64,000 nucleotides of DNA, from NCBI GenBank assembly GCA_965221445.1, contig CBDCSF010000004.1, positions 1 to 64,000 of the forward strand. The letters are read 5' to 3'. Position 1 is the stretch's first letter. Each line of letters starts with the position of its first letter. The stretch comes from MPNP01 sp965221445 (GTDB taxonomy: Bacteria > Pseudomonadota > Alphaproteobacteria > Rhodobacterales > Rhodobacteraceae). A program made the translations under genes and the position numbers. Shown one piece after another: positions 9,568 to 18,306 of the stretch. The notes under the pieces were generated by a model. The model was not told the DNA's origin, searched no databases, and saw only the letters and a program-made list of their open reading frames with translations.

Positions 9568-11933
9568 CACGAATTTTCTCTTTCCTCCTCCTTCTGGGTC
9601 TCGGTGGCAGTCTCTTCTGGCCAACCTCCATCGAGGCCCAGACAGGTATCATTGATGACGTGATGAATTCCTTTTCCTCGGGAGGAGACAATCTGAGCAC
9701 TATGCTCCTCAGCCGAATTTTCGGGTGTCAGTTGTTTGACCATCCAACCTGTCGTGCCGGGCAGGAACCTGCCCTGGTCGGCATGATTCGTATTTTCAAT
9801 ATTCTCTGTATTTCACTCGCCGGTGTTCTCTTCGGCTGGTATGCAGCCACCGGTATTACCCAGACAGCCCATGAAGGCAAGGTACTTGGTGCCCGCTATT
9901 CATCGTTGTGGGCTCCCGTTCGCTCACTGGTGGGACTGGGCATGCTGATGCCAATTGGCGGCTCCTCTGGCTATAACACCATCCAGATGGGTATTGCTGT
10001 CTTTGTCAAGGGATCGACCTTCGCTGCCTCCCTTTTGTGGGGACAGGCCGCCGATCGTATCATCACCTTTCAGGATACCTACATTCTCCCGGATACAAGT
10101 TTTGACGCCTCCGTCATAGAACCCCTGTGGGAAATGGAGGTCTGTGCAGCCATGATTTCCCACTTGCTTGAACCGGTGGATAACGGTAGTACCCTTGTCA
10201 GGGTCGAACGGGCCGAAAACTGCTATCTGGGGGAAGACGGGGAGGATGTCTGTTATGTAACCGTCAAACCCTATGGCAATGTTGCGGTCATCAATGCCAA
10301 CAATCTGAACCGGACAGATGGGTGTGGGGTGCTGACCCTCCCGGATATTCCAACTGTTCTGACTGGAGGGGGAAATCCATCCCTCGGTTTGGGACAGGGA
10401 TTGGACCGGCAGTACAGGGATATTCACCTGAATGCCATCGAGGACGTCGTTGCTGTCCTCAGACCGCAGGCAGAACATCTGGTGGCCCATGTCCGGAGAG
10501 CTCCCGCCAATCAGGATCCAGCGCGGGTTGCTGGTCTGGCTTCTGCCATCAGGGAGGCGGGAACATCCTACAGTAACACCCTGAATCGTGGGCTCAATCC
10601 TCTCCTGGACAGAGCTGGTGCCCTTGGAACCGGGGATGGAACCAATGCCCGTGACCGTTTGAGCCTGATTGTGGCCGGTGCGTACAGTTCTGCCTGCCGA
10701 CATAATTCGGGAGGTCCCTATGGCCAGGAAATATGTCTCGACCGTAACAACCAGGGGCAGGGGTGGCTCGGTGCAGGTGCATGGTATATGCATATGGCAC
10801 GATTTGCCGATGACGGCCTGCGGGTCAAGAATTCCCGGCCAACCTTTCAGGCAGCTGATCTCGGTAATACCAACATCAAGGCTCATGCCGAGGCAAATGA
10901 TACACCGGTACTTACAAGATTCTGGTCCTTTCTTTTTGGCAGTTACGAACGGTCGGAACTCATCGAGGAGGCACGTCGGATCAGCCGTGAAATGGACCAA
11001 TACTGGAAGGCAGCCTGGATCAGTGCCGTCAATACAGGTACCATCATACCCGCAGAAATGATACGTGGAACCGAAGGGACAGAAATTGGTGCAACCAGAC
11101 TTCGCGACCGGATGAGCAGATTTATCTGGGAATTCCTGCAACCGGACCCCGATGGAGACCCCATGATCGGATTGGCTGGACTGGGCAGTATCCTGACTGA
11201 AACCGGTGGATATATTATCGGTGGGTCGGCAGTTGGCCAGACTCTGGGTTACCTCCTGCCAGGAATTGGTGGATCTATTATCGGTGTCGGTAATGTTGTT
11301 CAACCCATCGGTTTTGCCATACTCATGGTTGGCCAGACCCTGACCACGATCATGCCCGTCCTGCCATCCCTGATCTGGGTAGCTGCTGTAACCGGGTATT
11401 TCCTGATTATTGCTGAGGCCATCATTTCCGTCAATTTGTGGGCCATAATGCACTTTCGACTAGAAGGTGAAGGGCTGGCAGGACCCGCTACCCAACAAGG
11501 CTATCTACTGGTCATGTCACTCGCACTCACGCCGGTCCTGATGGTCTTTGGCTTTATTCTCGGCATGGGAATCTTCAAGATAACAACAACACTGGTCAAT
11601 ATTGGGTTCTATGTCGTGCTTGATGGGGTCATGCAGTCCCAGTCGGTCTTCGTCTGGGGAACAGGACTTCTCCTTGTCGGAATCCTGATGGTGGTGGTCT
11701 ATTTCATCCTGGCTGAGAGAAGTTTCTCCCTGACGGCCGAATTGCCGGGTCGCATTCTCCGTTGGGTCGGGGGTGATTCGCAATTGCTCGGGGGAGAAGC
11801 TGATCGCATCAGAGTGGCTACCGCCGGTGCCGGACATCAGGTCATGTCTCAGGGACAGCAGGCTTTTCAGACTATAGGCAGCAAGAGAAGACGGACTTCC
11901 TCCCCGTCCAGGTCTGGGTCAGGGGACTCATGA
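9564..11933 (+). CDS. traY: DotA/TraY-family polytopic membrane protein of the T4BSS
   Basis: A 789-residue protein with a cleavable signal peptide (cut after IEAQ near residue 26), a first membrane segment near residues 80-100 (FNILCISLAGVLFGWYAATG), the DotA-typical stretch with WAPVRSLVGLGMLMP after it, a large periplasmic domain with several cysteines (about 150-500), and four or more helices from about residue 535 on. DotA/TraY is an inner-membrane component that is essential for transfer in I-type conjugation. Length is normal for TraY. It overlaps the IcmV-like gene by 4 bp and the peptidase gene by 4 bp. Confidence 0.88.
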   Translation: MTRIFSFLLLLGLGGSLFWPTSIEAQTGIIDDVMNSFSSGGDNLSTMLLSRIFGCQLFDHPTCRAGQEPALVGMIRIFNILCISLAGVLFGWYAATGITQTAHEGKVLGARYSSLWAPVRSLVGLGMLMPIGGSSGYNTIQMGIAVFVKGSTFAASLLWGQAADRIITFQDTYILPDTSFDASVIEPLWEMEVCAAMISHLLEPVDNGSTLVRVERAENCYLGEDGEDVCYVTVKPYGNVAVINANNLNRTDGCGVLTLPDIPTVLTGGGNPSLGLGQGLDRQYRDIHLNAIEDVVAVLRPQAEHLVAHVRRAPANQDPARVAGLASAIREAGTSYSNTLNRGLNPLLDRAGALGTGDGTNARDRLSLIVAGAYSSACRHNSGGPYGQEICLDRNNQGQGWLGAGAWYMHMARFADDGLRVKNSRPTFQAADLGNTNIKAHAEANDTPVLTRFWSFLFGSYERSELIEEARRISREMDQYWKAAWISAVNTGTIIPAEMIRGTEGTEIGATRLRDRMSRFIWEFLQPDPDGDPMIGLAGLGSILTETGGYIIGGSAVGQTLGYLLPGIGGSIIGVGNVVQPIGFAILMVGQTLTTIMPVLPSLIWVAAVTGYFLIIAEAIISVNLWAIMHFRLEGEGLAGPATQQGYLLVMSLALTPVLMVFGFILGMGIFKITTTLVNIGFYVVLDGVMQSQSVFVWGTGLLLVGILMVVVYFILAERSFSLTAELPGRILRWVGGDSQLLGGEADRIRVATAGAGHQVMSQGQQAFQTIGSKRRRTSSPSRSGSGDS

Positions 11934-12532
11934 ATGACCGCTGCAAGAGAATAATGGGACGGAGAACCATGATACTGGGTGGTCTGACCTGCGGAGCCAC
12001 TTCAATGCTGGCTTCACCTGCCCAAAGCTGGGTACCTGAACGTCTGCCCAACCCGTCGCGACCGGGAAGTCGGCTGGACAATCTCATGCCTGAAACCGAG
12101 CCAATCCTCAATCTTTTCAATCCCCACACGAAGGAAAGCTTTCAGGGCAAATTCCATCATCAGGATTCCTATATCGTGGATGCCATAAAACATCTGAATT
12201 ACTTCCTCAGAGACTGGAGGGCGAATATTTCTGTCCCAATCTGTCTGCGTCTCTACTGGGCACTGGCCAGAATGACACAGGAGCTGGAGCTTAAAAAACC
12301 GCTGGTCATCCTGTCAGGATACAGGACGCCAGAAACCAACAGCAAACTGGAAGGAGCCGTGCCGAACAGCATGCATCTTTACGGTCGTGCCATAGATCTT
12401 CACAGTACCGAGGTGGCCAGCAAGGATATTTTTAAGCTGGTAAACAGTCTTCAGATTGGAGGAAGCGGTTGGTATCCAAGGGGTGGGTTTGTGCATATCG
12501 ACAGTGGGAGAATCCGGCAATGGAGAGAATAA
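11930..12532 (+). CDS. M15/DUF882-type murein peptidase, Tat-like signal
   Basis: A 200-residue protein. An N-terminal GRRTMILGG motif followed by a hydrophobic stretch resembles a twin-arginine signal. The catalytic part shows SGYRTPETN, SMHLYGRAIDLH and GGFVHIDSGRIRQW, which supply the His, Asp and His zinc ligands of the YcbK/MepK family (DUF882, peptidase_M15_2). These enzymes cut peptide bonds in peptidoglycan. Coupling to dotA/traY (ATGA overlap) suggests it opens the cell wall locally for assembly of the transfer machine. Length is typical. It is the last gene of the first operon. Confidence 0.85.
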   Translation: MNDRCKRIMGRRTMILGGLTCGATSMLASPAQSWVPERLPNPSRPGSRLDNLMPETEPILNLFNPHTKESFQGKFHHQDSYIVDAIKHLNYFLRDWRANISVPICLRLYWALARMTQELELKKPLVILSGYRTPETNSKLEGAVPNSMHLYGRAIDLHSTEVASKDIFKLVNSLQIGGSGWYPRGGFVHIDSGRIRQWRE

Positions 12533-12600
12533 GGTAAATTTTGGAGTGGATTGTAGGGAAAAGAATGTCTTTGTATGGGGAAGGTATTAGAATGCCATTA

Positions 12601-12735
12601 TATGTAGTTATAATAAGGCCAATATCATACTTTACTTGTCTTTTATTATTTTATGTAGTGTTTGGTAGTTAAGTGTAGTGTTATGTATTGTTTATGGTTT
12701 CATTGCTTGTCTTTTAATGCAAATAAACTACCAAT
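12601..12735. promoter_or_regulatory. Promoter region with clustered GTAGT/ACTAC boxes (motif A, site 1)
   Basis: The AT-rich gap before the topoisomerase gene contains TGTAGTT at 12603, the 17-mer TGTAGTGTTTGGTAGTT at 12654-12670, TGTAGTG at 12673 and AACTACC at 12726. The 17-mer is the exact reverse complement of 43439-43455 before dotL and differs by one base from 28057-28073 before icmD. This points to a shared DNA-binding regulator of the transfer genes. Confidence 0.6.
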
Positions 12736-12765
12736 TGAATTAAATATAGGGGGTCGTGAATTTTC

Positions 12766-14859
12766 ATGAATCAGATGTCATCCACAGTTATCATATGTGA
12801 GAAACCCTCGCAAGCCAGAAACCTTAGGGCAGCGCTCGGCAACAGCTTCGGACGGATCGTCGCAGCACGGGGCCACCTCCTCACTCTCAAAGAACCACAT
12901 GAGGCCAACCCCGCCTGGGCAAGATGGTCAACTGATATTCTCTGTCCGGAAAAACCATATGGCAAGAAACCGGTAAAGGGAGGCTCATCAGCCCTGAAGG
13001 AAATCAGGGAGGCTCTCAAGGGTGCCAAAAAGCTGGTCATCGCCACCGATTGTGACCGGGAAGGGCTGGTCATCGGACGCGAGATAGCTGATCATGTAAA
13101 TTTTCGGGGAACTATATTGCGGGCCATCTTTTCTGCTGAAGACAGGAAGACGCTCCTCGATGCCTTCAACAATCTGCACCCCATAAGTGAATTCGACGGT
13201 CTCTATGCTGCCGGTAAGGCTCGCGAACAGTCGGACCAGATATTCAATCTCACCCTCACCAGGACGGTTTCTGTCCATCTCGGTGGCAACAGCAAACCAA
13301 TCGGTATCGGACGGGTGCGAACACCTACCCTGGGAATCGTCTGTCAACGTGAACAGGAAATAATGAATTTCAACCCTGAACCGTACTTTGTTATTACTGC
13401 TCAATGCCACCAGCAGGAAAAAGAGTTTGTCGCCACCTACATGAACAGGAAAGGGGCACCGAACGAAGGCACCAGGAAAGATGCGCACGAGGATCATGAC
13501 GAAAATGGGGATGGTCCTGACAGTGAAGACAGTAAAAGCCGCCTCTCTGACAGGAACGTGGCCGACGCACTGGCTAGGGGAATAAAAGGTTGGGAAGGAC
13601 CGGTGAAGGTATCAAGAAAGCCTGTCAGCAGAACACCCCCCAGGCCACACGATCTCTCCTCCCTGCAGAGTCACATGGGATCCCGTTACAAATGGCCGGC
13701 CGAGAAAACCCTCAAGGTGGCCCAGACCCTCTATGCCGATCTGAAACTGATCACCTATCCCAGGGCCGAATGCCGGTATCTGCCGGAAAGTCAGGTGCCC
13801 GATGCAGCTCCTCTACGATCGGCCCTGCTCAAGCTGAAACAACTCGGGCTACCCGCCAACAACCTTCCTCTCCAACCGGTCATACGACAGGGCAGGGGAC
13901 GGCAAAACCACTATTCCGATGAAGGGGTCGGCGAATCGTCCCACCATGCCATTCAGCCCAATGTCAAGATTGTTGATGAGCTGGCAACTCTCTGGAATCG
14001 ATGCAATTCGGACCAGCAGCTCCTGGCCAAAACCATATTCCTAGCCTTCCTGGAACAGACCTCGGAAGATGCCCGACTGGAGGAAACCCGAATCAGCTTA
14101 ACCGTTCCGGCTCCCCGAACAGGTCTCAATCAGGATGCAGATTTTCTGGCCACGGGCAGGGTTATCATCAGTGGGGGCTGGATGTCTGTTCAGGCTGATT
14201 CGGAAATCAGCAGAAAGTCAAGGGATAATGTGCTCCTTCCCCCGATAAAACAGGGCTCAATTATTACTATTACTGATTCGAATGTTGCCGACAGGTTCAC
14301 CAGGCCTCCCGGACGATTCTCCGAAGGGGGCATCATCATGGCCATGAAGAACGCCTGGAAATACATTCCGGCAACGAACAGCCAAATGACAGATCTCCGT
14401 GAACGTCTCAAGGCATCCAGTGGGATCGGTACGCCCACCACCCGTGATCAAATCATTGAAAGTCTGGTAGGGCAGGGACAGCTCAAACGAATCAGTGGAA
14501 GCTTTCAACCGACCGAGGCGGGCATGGCTCTCTGGATGTCTCTCAACAGGGTTGCACCGGAACTGGTCGACCCCGGTCTAACGGCCCTCTGGGAATTCCG
14601 GCTTGATGAACTCAACCGTAACCCGGAAGCGGAAAAGGAATGGTGGGCTGAAGTCGGGGAAATTGCCGCCAGCGCCGAACGGGCCAGAAATGAAATCCTT
14701 AAACTGCCGGCCGGTGGCCTCAGAGATGTTTTTGCTTCATCACACGGGAATAACGGATCTGGGAAAAACCGTTCCTACAAAGGGAAACGAAAGGGAAGAT
14801 TAACCAGAGGGCAGGGCAGTAAGAGGTCGAAATTCGGAAACGGTTATGGACCCGCTTGA
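12766..14859 (+). CDS. Type IA DNA topoisomerase (TopB/TraE-like)
   Basis: A 697-residue topoisomerase III-like enzyme that cuts and rejoins single strands. The Toprim domain has ICEKPSQA near residue 10 and TDCDREG near residue 95. GIGRVRTPTLGIV lies near residue 185, the catalytic tyrosine is in LITYPRAE near residue 331, and RFSEGGIIMAMKNAWKY and GIGTPTTRDQII follow at about 520-565. The C-terminus is a basic Gly/Lys/Arg tail with no zinc fingers. An acidic insert of about 40 residues (near 225-265) is unusual. Conjugative plasmids often carry such enzymes to resolve replication and transfer intermediates. It has its own promoter region with motif A boxes. The start at 12766 is set by a GGGGG-rich site; 12775 is possible. 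Confidence 0.9.
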   Translation: MNQMSSTVIICEKPSQARNLRAALGNSFGRIVAARGHLLTLKEPHEANPAWARWSTDILCPEKPYGKKPVKGGSSALKEIREALKGAKKLVIATDCDREGLVIGREIADHVNFRGTILRAIFSAEDRKTLLDAFNNLHPISEFDGLYAAGKAREQSDQIFNLTLTRTVSVHLGGNSKPIGIGRVRTPTLGIVCQREQEIMNFNPEPYFVITAQCHQQEKEFVATYMNRKGAPNEGTRKDAHEDHDENGDGPDSEDSKSRLSDRNVADALARGIKGWEGPVKVSRKPVSRTPPRPHDLSSLQSHMGSRYKWPAEKTLKVAQTLYADLKLITYPRAECRYLPESQVPDAAPLRSALLKLKQLGLPANNLPLQPVIRQGRGRQNHYSDEGVGESSHHAIQPNVKIVDELATLWNRCNSDQQLLAKTIFLAFLEQTSEDARLEETRISLTVPAPRTGLNQDADFLATGRVIISGGWMSVQADSEISRKSRDNVLLPPIKQGSIITITDSNVADRFTRPPGRFSEGGIIMAMKNAWKYIPATNSQMTDLRERLKASSGIGTPTTRDQIIESLVGQGQLKRISGSFQPTEAGMALWMSLNRVAPELVDPGLTALWEFRLDELNRNPEAEKEWWAEVGEIAASAERARNEILKLPAGGLRDVFASSHGNNGSGKNRSYKGKRKGRLTRGQGSKRSKFGNGYGPA

Positions 14860-15188
14860 CAAACCAGTATGTGTATGAACACTATTGGGCACTCGCTATT
14901 ACCGGATACAAAATGAATCCTGTTGTGAATTTGAGGCCATTTCACCTTTTCCGGTCTGAAAGGGTGTCAGAACCAACCTTGGAGATAAGAAAAATAAATT
15001 GGATATTGTCATGAATTGGGAAAGGTTAACAGACTGGATACCTGAATTCCTACAGGATAATCGATTTAGTTTTGCCCCCCGATTTGGGAGGACTTTTCCA
15101 TGCATGACACGAGGCAATAACGCCTTTAAAATGAAAAACGCTTGGCATACCGACAAAAGTGTCCAAGCGTTTCACAATGTAAATGTAA
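14860..15188. promoter_or_regulatory. Leader region of initiator 1 with motif B site
   Basis: A 329-bp gap. It holds TGTGTATGAAC at 14870-14880, identical to 53990-54000 before initiator 2. A small ORF (TTG 14999 or ATG 15011, stop at 15203-15205) runs through it and overlaps the initiator ATG at 15189. The initiator start has no visible Shine-Dalgarno site. A strong stem-loop lies just ahead (next entry). The layout resembles leader-peptide control of plasmid rep genes, but this is inference. Confidence 0.4.
15136..15172. promoter_or_regulatory. Perfect 10-bp stem-loop before initiator 1
   Basis: AAACGCTTGG (15136-15145) and CCAAGCGTTT (15163-15172) pair perfectly around a 17-nt loop. No T-run follows, so it is not a simple terminator. 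It ends 16 bp before the initiator start codon and lies inside the small overlapping ORF, where it could control initiator translation. Confidence 0.5.
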
Positions 15189-16776
15189 ATGACAAAATAT
15201 CCTAGAAATAAACGCAAGTCAACCCTACGGCGAAAAAAAATTATCGTCCCGGTTTACTCCAGCAGGAAAGAGGAAAGAAAGAACCCGCCGACACCGTTAA
15301 AATACAAGCAGGTAGTTTGGCAGGAGGATGGGGGAGAAAAATATTGTACCGTCCCGACCATCTTATTTGATTTTCTCCTGGCCGTTCCGAATACACAAAG
15401 TGCTAAAAAATGTAAAAGGAATGGGAATAACGAATCTGTTTTCGTACATATCCATACCGATGGGGGTGTTAGGTATACAGTCACTACCCCAGCCGTATTA
15501 ACCTATCAGGACATGGATGTCCTAATGTATATTTGCGATGTCTATTTCTGCCAGAATAGTGCAAAGTCCTACTATCGAACCCGTACCTATAATGCCAGGT
15601 ATAATATGGAAGTAACATCCCACATTGCACGGGTGGCACCAGGTATGGTCAAGACTTTCCTAAACCGGGAAATCAAGACTGATGACATCCGGTCAGCGTT
15701 AATACGGTGAAAATCAGTGGGAGTACGTCATTGACAACCAGTCCTTTGGTTCCTTTAAAGGGGCAGAATATACAGATAAAAACTCCACTCGCATTAAATA
15801 CTTCCGTTTTCAAATCAGTCCCTGGCTGGAAAACATCCAGGTCGCAGGTGGTCTTGGAAAAAAGGCAGCTCTTTTGAATATGCCTGCGGAACTTATCAGG
15901 GGTAAAATCTCCCATTCCAAAATGAGAATTTGGGGAATTATAGAAAATCTGGGGTGGCGGGGCGGGGGTCAAGCCAAAATAACCCTGCCGCGCTTAATGC
16001 AAAAATTGGGATGGCAGGGGACCATCCACTCTCTTCGCAAGTTGCTGAAAGAGATCATTGACACTTCAGAAGGCAACTTTTTTGGACACGAGTATGAGCT
16101 GGTTCGAACAGTGTCTTGCCCAGCCAATCACCGGCCGGACATGCTCCGGGTAAGGCGTTTAAAAAACCGTTACCAAAGCTCCACCAGAGTGTTTTTTTCC
16201 GAGCATTTAGAAAAAGGGGAAGAGTACTGGACACCACATCATAAAACAGTTGAGTCGTTGCAAGGGATATTCCATGGTATAGATCCCATGATGAATTCCA
16301 ACTTCATGAAATTTGTTGAGTACAACATACGAAAACAACAGGGTCTCAAAAATCCAGACAGGGCATTTACAGGATTTATCGAAACTCTTTTACTCAATAA
16401 CCAGGATGATCTTCCTGAGAAACTGGCCACCTACCTGGATAAAGCAAGGAAATGGTGGGATACCCTTTCCCATTCTCAAAAGGACCAAATGGCACAGGAG
16501 GCCAGGAAACGCCACTCCGAGTTGCTATTCAGCAAGAAAAACCAAACCATAAAACAAAAGAAACGGAATTTATTTGTCCTGATTGCGATTGCCTATGCCT
16601 ATCGTGACATATTAAAGACCAGACAACCAGGTCCAGTTCAGCACAGGGATTCCATGCGAATCATGCTGGATGAACTTATTCTATTGCCCACAAGTATCTT
16701 ACGTGTACAAAAGCGGAAGCAGGTAAAAGAAGGCGACGTGCAGGCCTTTGCCAACGCCAGAGACGGTCCTGGCTGA
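15189..16776 (+). pseudogene. TrfA/RepA-like replication initiator, split by a frameshift
   Basis: Two open frames look like one initiator of about 530 residues. Frame 1 part: 15189 to a TGA at 15708-15710 (173 residues), with TPAVLTYQDMDVLMYICD resembling the TTP...DxDVLIYL block of plasmid initiator protein A/TrfA. Frame 2 part: open from 15703 to 16776, starting GENQWEYVIDNQ, with FRFQISPWL and a winged-helix-like stretch near SKMRIWGIIENL. Protein similarity to initiators continues across the junction, so one base is gained or lost near CGG-TGA-AAA. It could be a true null mutation, a sequencing error or a programmed +1 shift. The second part alone could start at ATG 15874 or 15880. The gene lies directly upstream of the iteron array. 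Confidence 0.6.
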
Positions 16777-16884
16777 CCAGTAACCTCTGAACATCCCCAT
16801 AACCGATAACCTGGTGGACAAGCGATTCTCTGCCGGGTTCGGGTGTGTCACATCACTCCAAAACTAACTATAAAAGGTCAAACC

Positions 16885-16908
16885 GGGCATAAATATCGCC
16901 CCTTTTTT
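16885..16908 (+). terminator. Probable rho-independent terminator after initiator 1
   Basis: GGGC (16885-16888), a 9-nt loop, GCCC (16898-16901), then C and six T. The stem is short but the T-run is directly attached, and it lies about 110 bp after the initiator stop. Confidence 0.5.
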
Positions 16909-17255
16909 GGTCCTCAGGATATTATTTTCAACCCGTTTCCAAACCTCTGCCCGTTTGTATCACATATTGATGACAAACAAACCCATAAATATGTCTAAAC
17001 CACCAAAGGTTACGCTTTGGGTTCATATGCCTTTTGAAAAGTAAATTTCACAGGTTTGAAAAATCCTTATCTGATTTAATGTCTTATTTTTTCTTATATA
17101 ATGGGAGGTTAGGAAATTTTGCTGGAAAATGTAATCATTCTTTTATAGTAACTGATTATTAAGGCTAACTCAATTCTCTTTCAGAGTTTTTGGGTTTTCT
17201 GATTTTTTCAATTTTTTGGGTTAACCAAAATTAGGATCCTTTTGGGTTGCCTCAC

Positions 17256-17298
17256 TGGGCGTTTGCACCCCAGACCCCGCCATTCTGTAAAATAAAAA
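17256..17298. repeat. Dispersed repeat R, third (partial) copy
   Basis: A 43-bp segment containing GTTTGCACCCCAGACC is identical to 46187-46229 and nearly identical to the end of 49716-49832. Only the right-hand 43 bp of the 117-bp unit is present here. It contains an imperfect hairpin (GGGCG-TTTG-CACCC). Function unknown. Confidence 0.75.
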
Positions 17299-17491
17299 CG
17301 TGCTGCTGGTTCGTTGAAAATTGAGATTTAAATATGGGAGATGATGAAATACCCCGTGATACTCAACTGGATTTCGTTTATGTGTGGTGAATCTTCCAAA
17401 TGAGGTCTCGGGACCATTTGTTGCTTTGGCTAATCCAGTGGTGCTTAAAACGGTTCTATGGGAATAGAGGATTATCGTGTTTCTGGTGACT

Positions 17492-18108
17492 TTCGTCTAT
17501 CCATAAAAAAGAAAAGATTCAATTCTGCAGGTTTTCAAAACTGATTCGTTGGTCAAATCAGCACCAAATTGATCAGATTGTGCTTGTTATTAGTCCTTGG
17601 TCAAAAAAAATACAACTGGAACTATCGTCTATCCATTGATTTACATTCGTCTATCCATAATCTTACAGACACACTGACAAACAGGTCTCTCGATTCACTT
17701 ATCTGGTGAATTCCCGCAATGAATGATTCATGTTAGGACATTCATCTATCCATTAAGGGACATTTCCCTTTGCAAAAGGAGTCATTCGTCTATCCATAAA
17801 AGCAATAACGGGTTAAGGCATTTAAAAAGGCTGAGGAATCATTCGTCTATCCAATATGGTCCAGACTGCAATCCACTCTGTGAGTTTTGTCTATCCATTA
17901 AACGACATATGTCTATCCTGATAAACTCGGTATGCCCTGCCAGAAGGGATTTATAAGCGATTCCTTTACTAATAGGCTAAAGGCAAAAGTCTATTATCCA
18001 CTGCCGGCATTGGCCTTGGCCGGAGACCAGGCATTGCCTTGTGTATGGAGGTCAGGAGATGAGTGTATTTTGTTCCCAATCAGGGTGAAGTGACATTCGT
18101 CTATCCAT
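17492..18108. repeat. Iteron array 1: nine CGTCTATCCAT repeats
   Basis: Cores start at 17494, 17626, 17648, 17743, 17787, 17844, 17888, 17910 and 18098; most read TTCGTCTATCCAT followed by A or T. Five of the eight intervals are exact multiples of 22 bp (132, 22, 44, 44, 22), so most copies face the same side of the helix. All are in one orientation. Direct, phased repeats next to an initiator gene are typical of iterons bound by a Rep protein. Confidence 0.75.
17994..18002 (+). promoter_or_regulatory. DnaA-box-like site
   Basis: TTATCCACT differs at one position from the consensus DnaA box TTATCCACA. It lies between the eighth and ninth iterons, where host DnaA often helps open plasmid origins. 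Confidence 0.4.
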
Positions 18109-18306
18109 AATTTCGACTGTGGGTAAGTTGAACCATAAGGCAATTCCAGATCAGAAATGATAAATTGTACTTTTTTACTCGCAAAACTGCTGGTATCAAT
18201 CTGTTGGGAAACACCAATTCAAAGCATCAAATGGTATTGATGTAACTGGTGGTTGCCTGTAGGATTGGGTACAGAAATATAAATTTTGAAAGATGATCGC
18301 ACTCAT

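Larger units (their letters stand above)
16777..18306. other. Non-coding origin region 1 (oriV1 candidate)
   Basis: This 1.5-kb AT-rich stretch has no convincing gene. It contains a terminator (16885-16908), one copy of the dispersed GC-rich repeat (17256-17298), nine iteron-like repeats (17492-18108) and a DnaA-box-like TTATCCACT at 17994-18002. An initiator gene lies on its left and a primase/helicase operon on its right. This is the usual make-up of an iteron-controlled replication origin. Confidence 0.65.

Noticed and set aside
9924..11453. A 509-residue open frame on the minus strand opposite dotA/traY
   Set aside because: The plus strand encodes a clear DotA-family protein with overlapping neighbours. 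The antisense frame has no ribosome site or recognisable domain and looks like a codon-bias shadow.
17492..18108. CRISPR array
   Set aside because: Repeats are only about 11-15 bp, spacers are irregular and not of constant length, and there are no cas genes. Iterons fit better.
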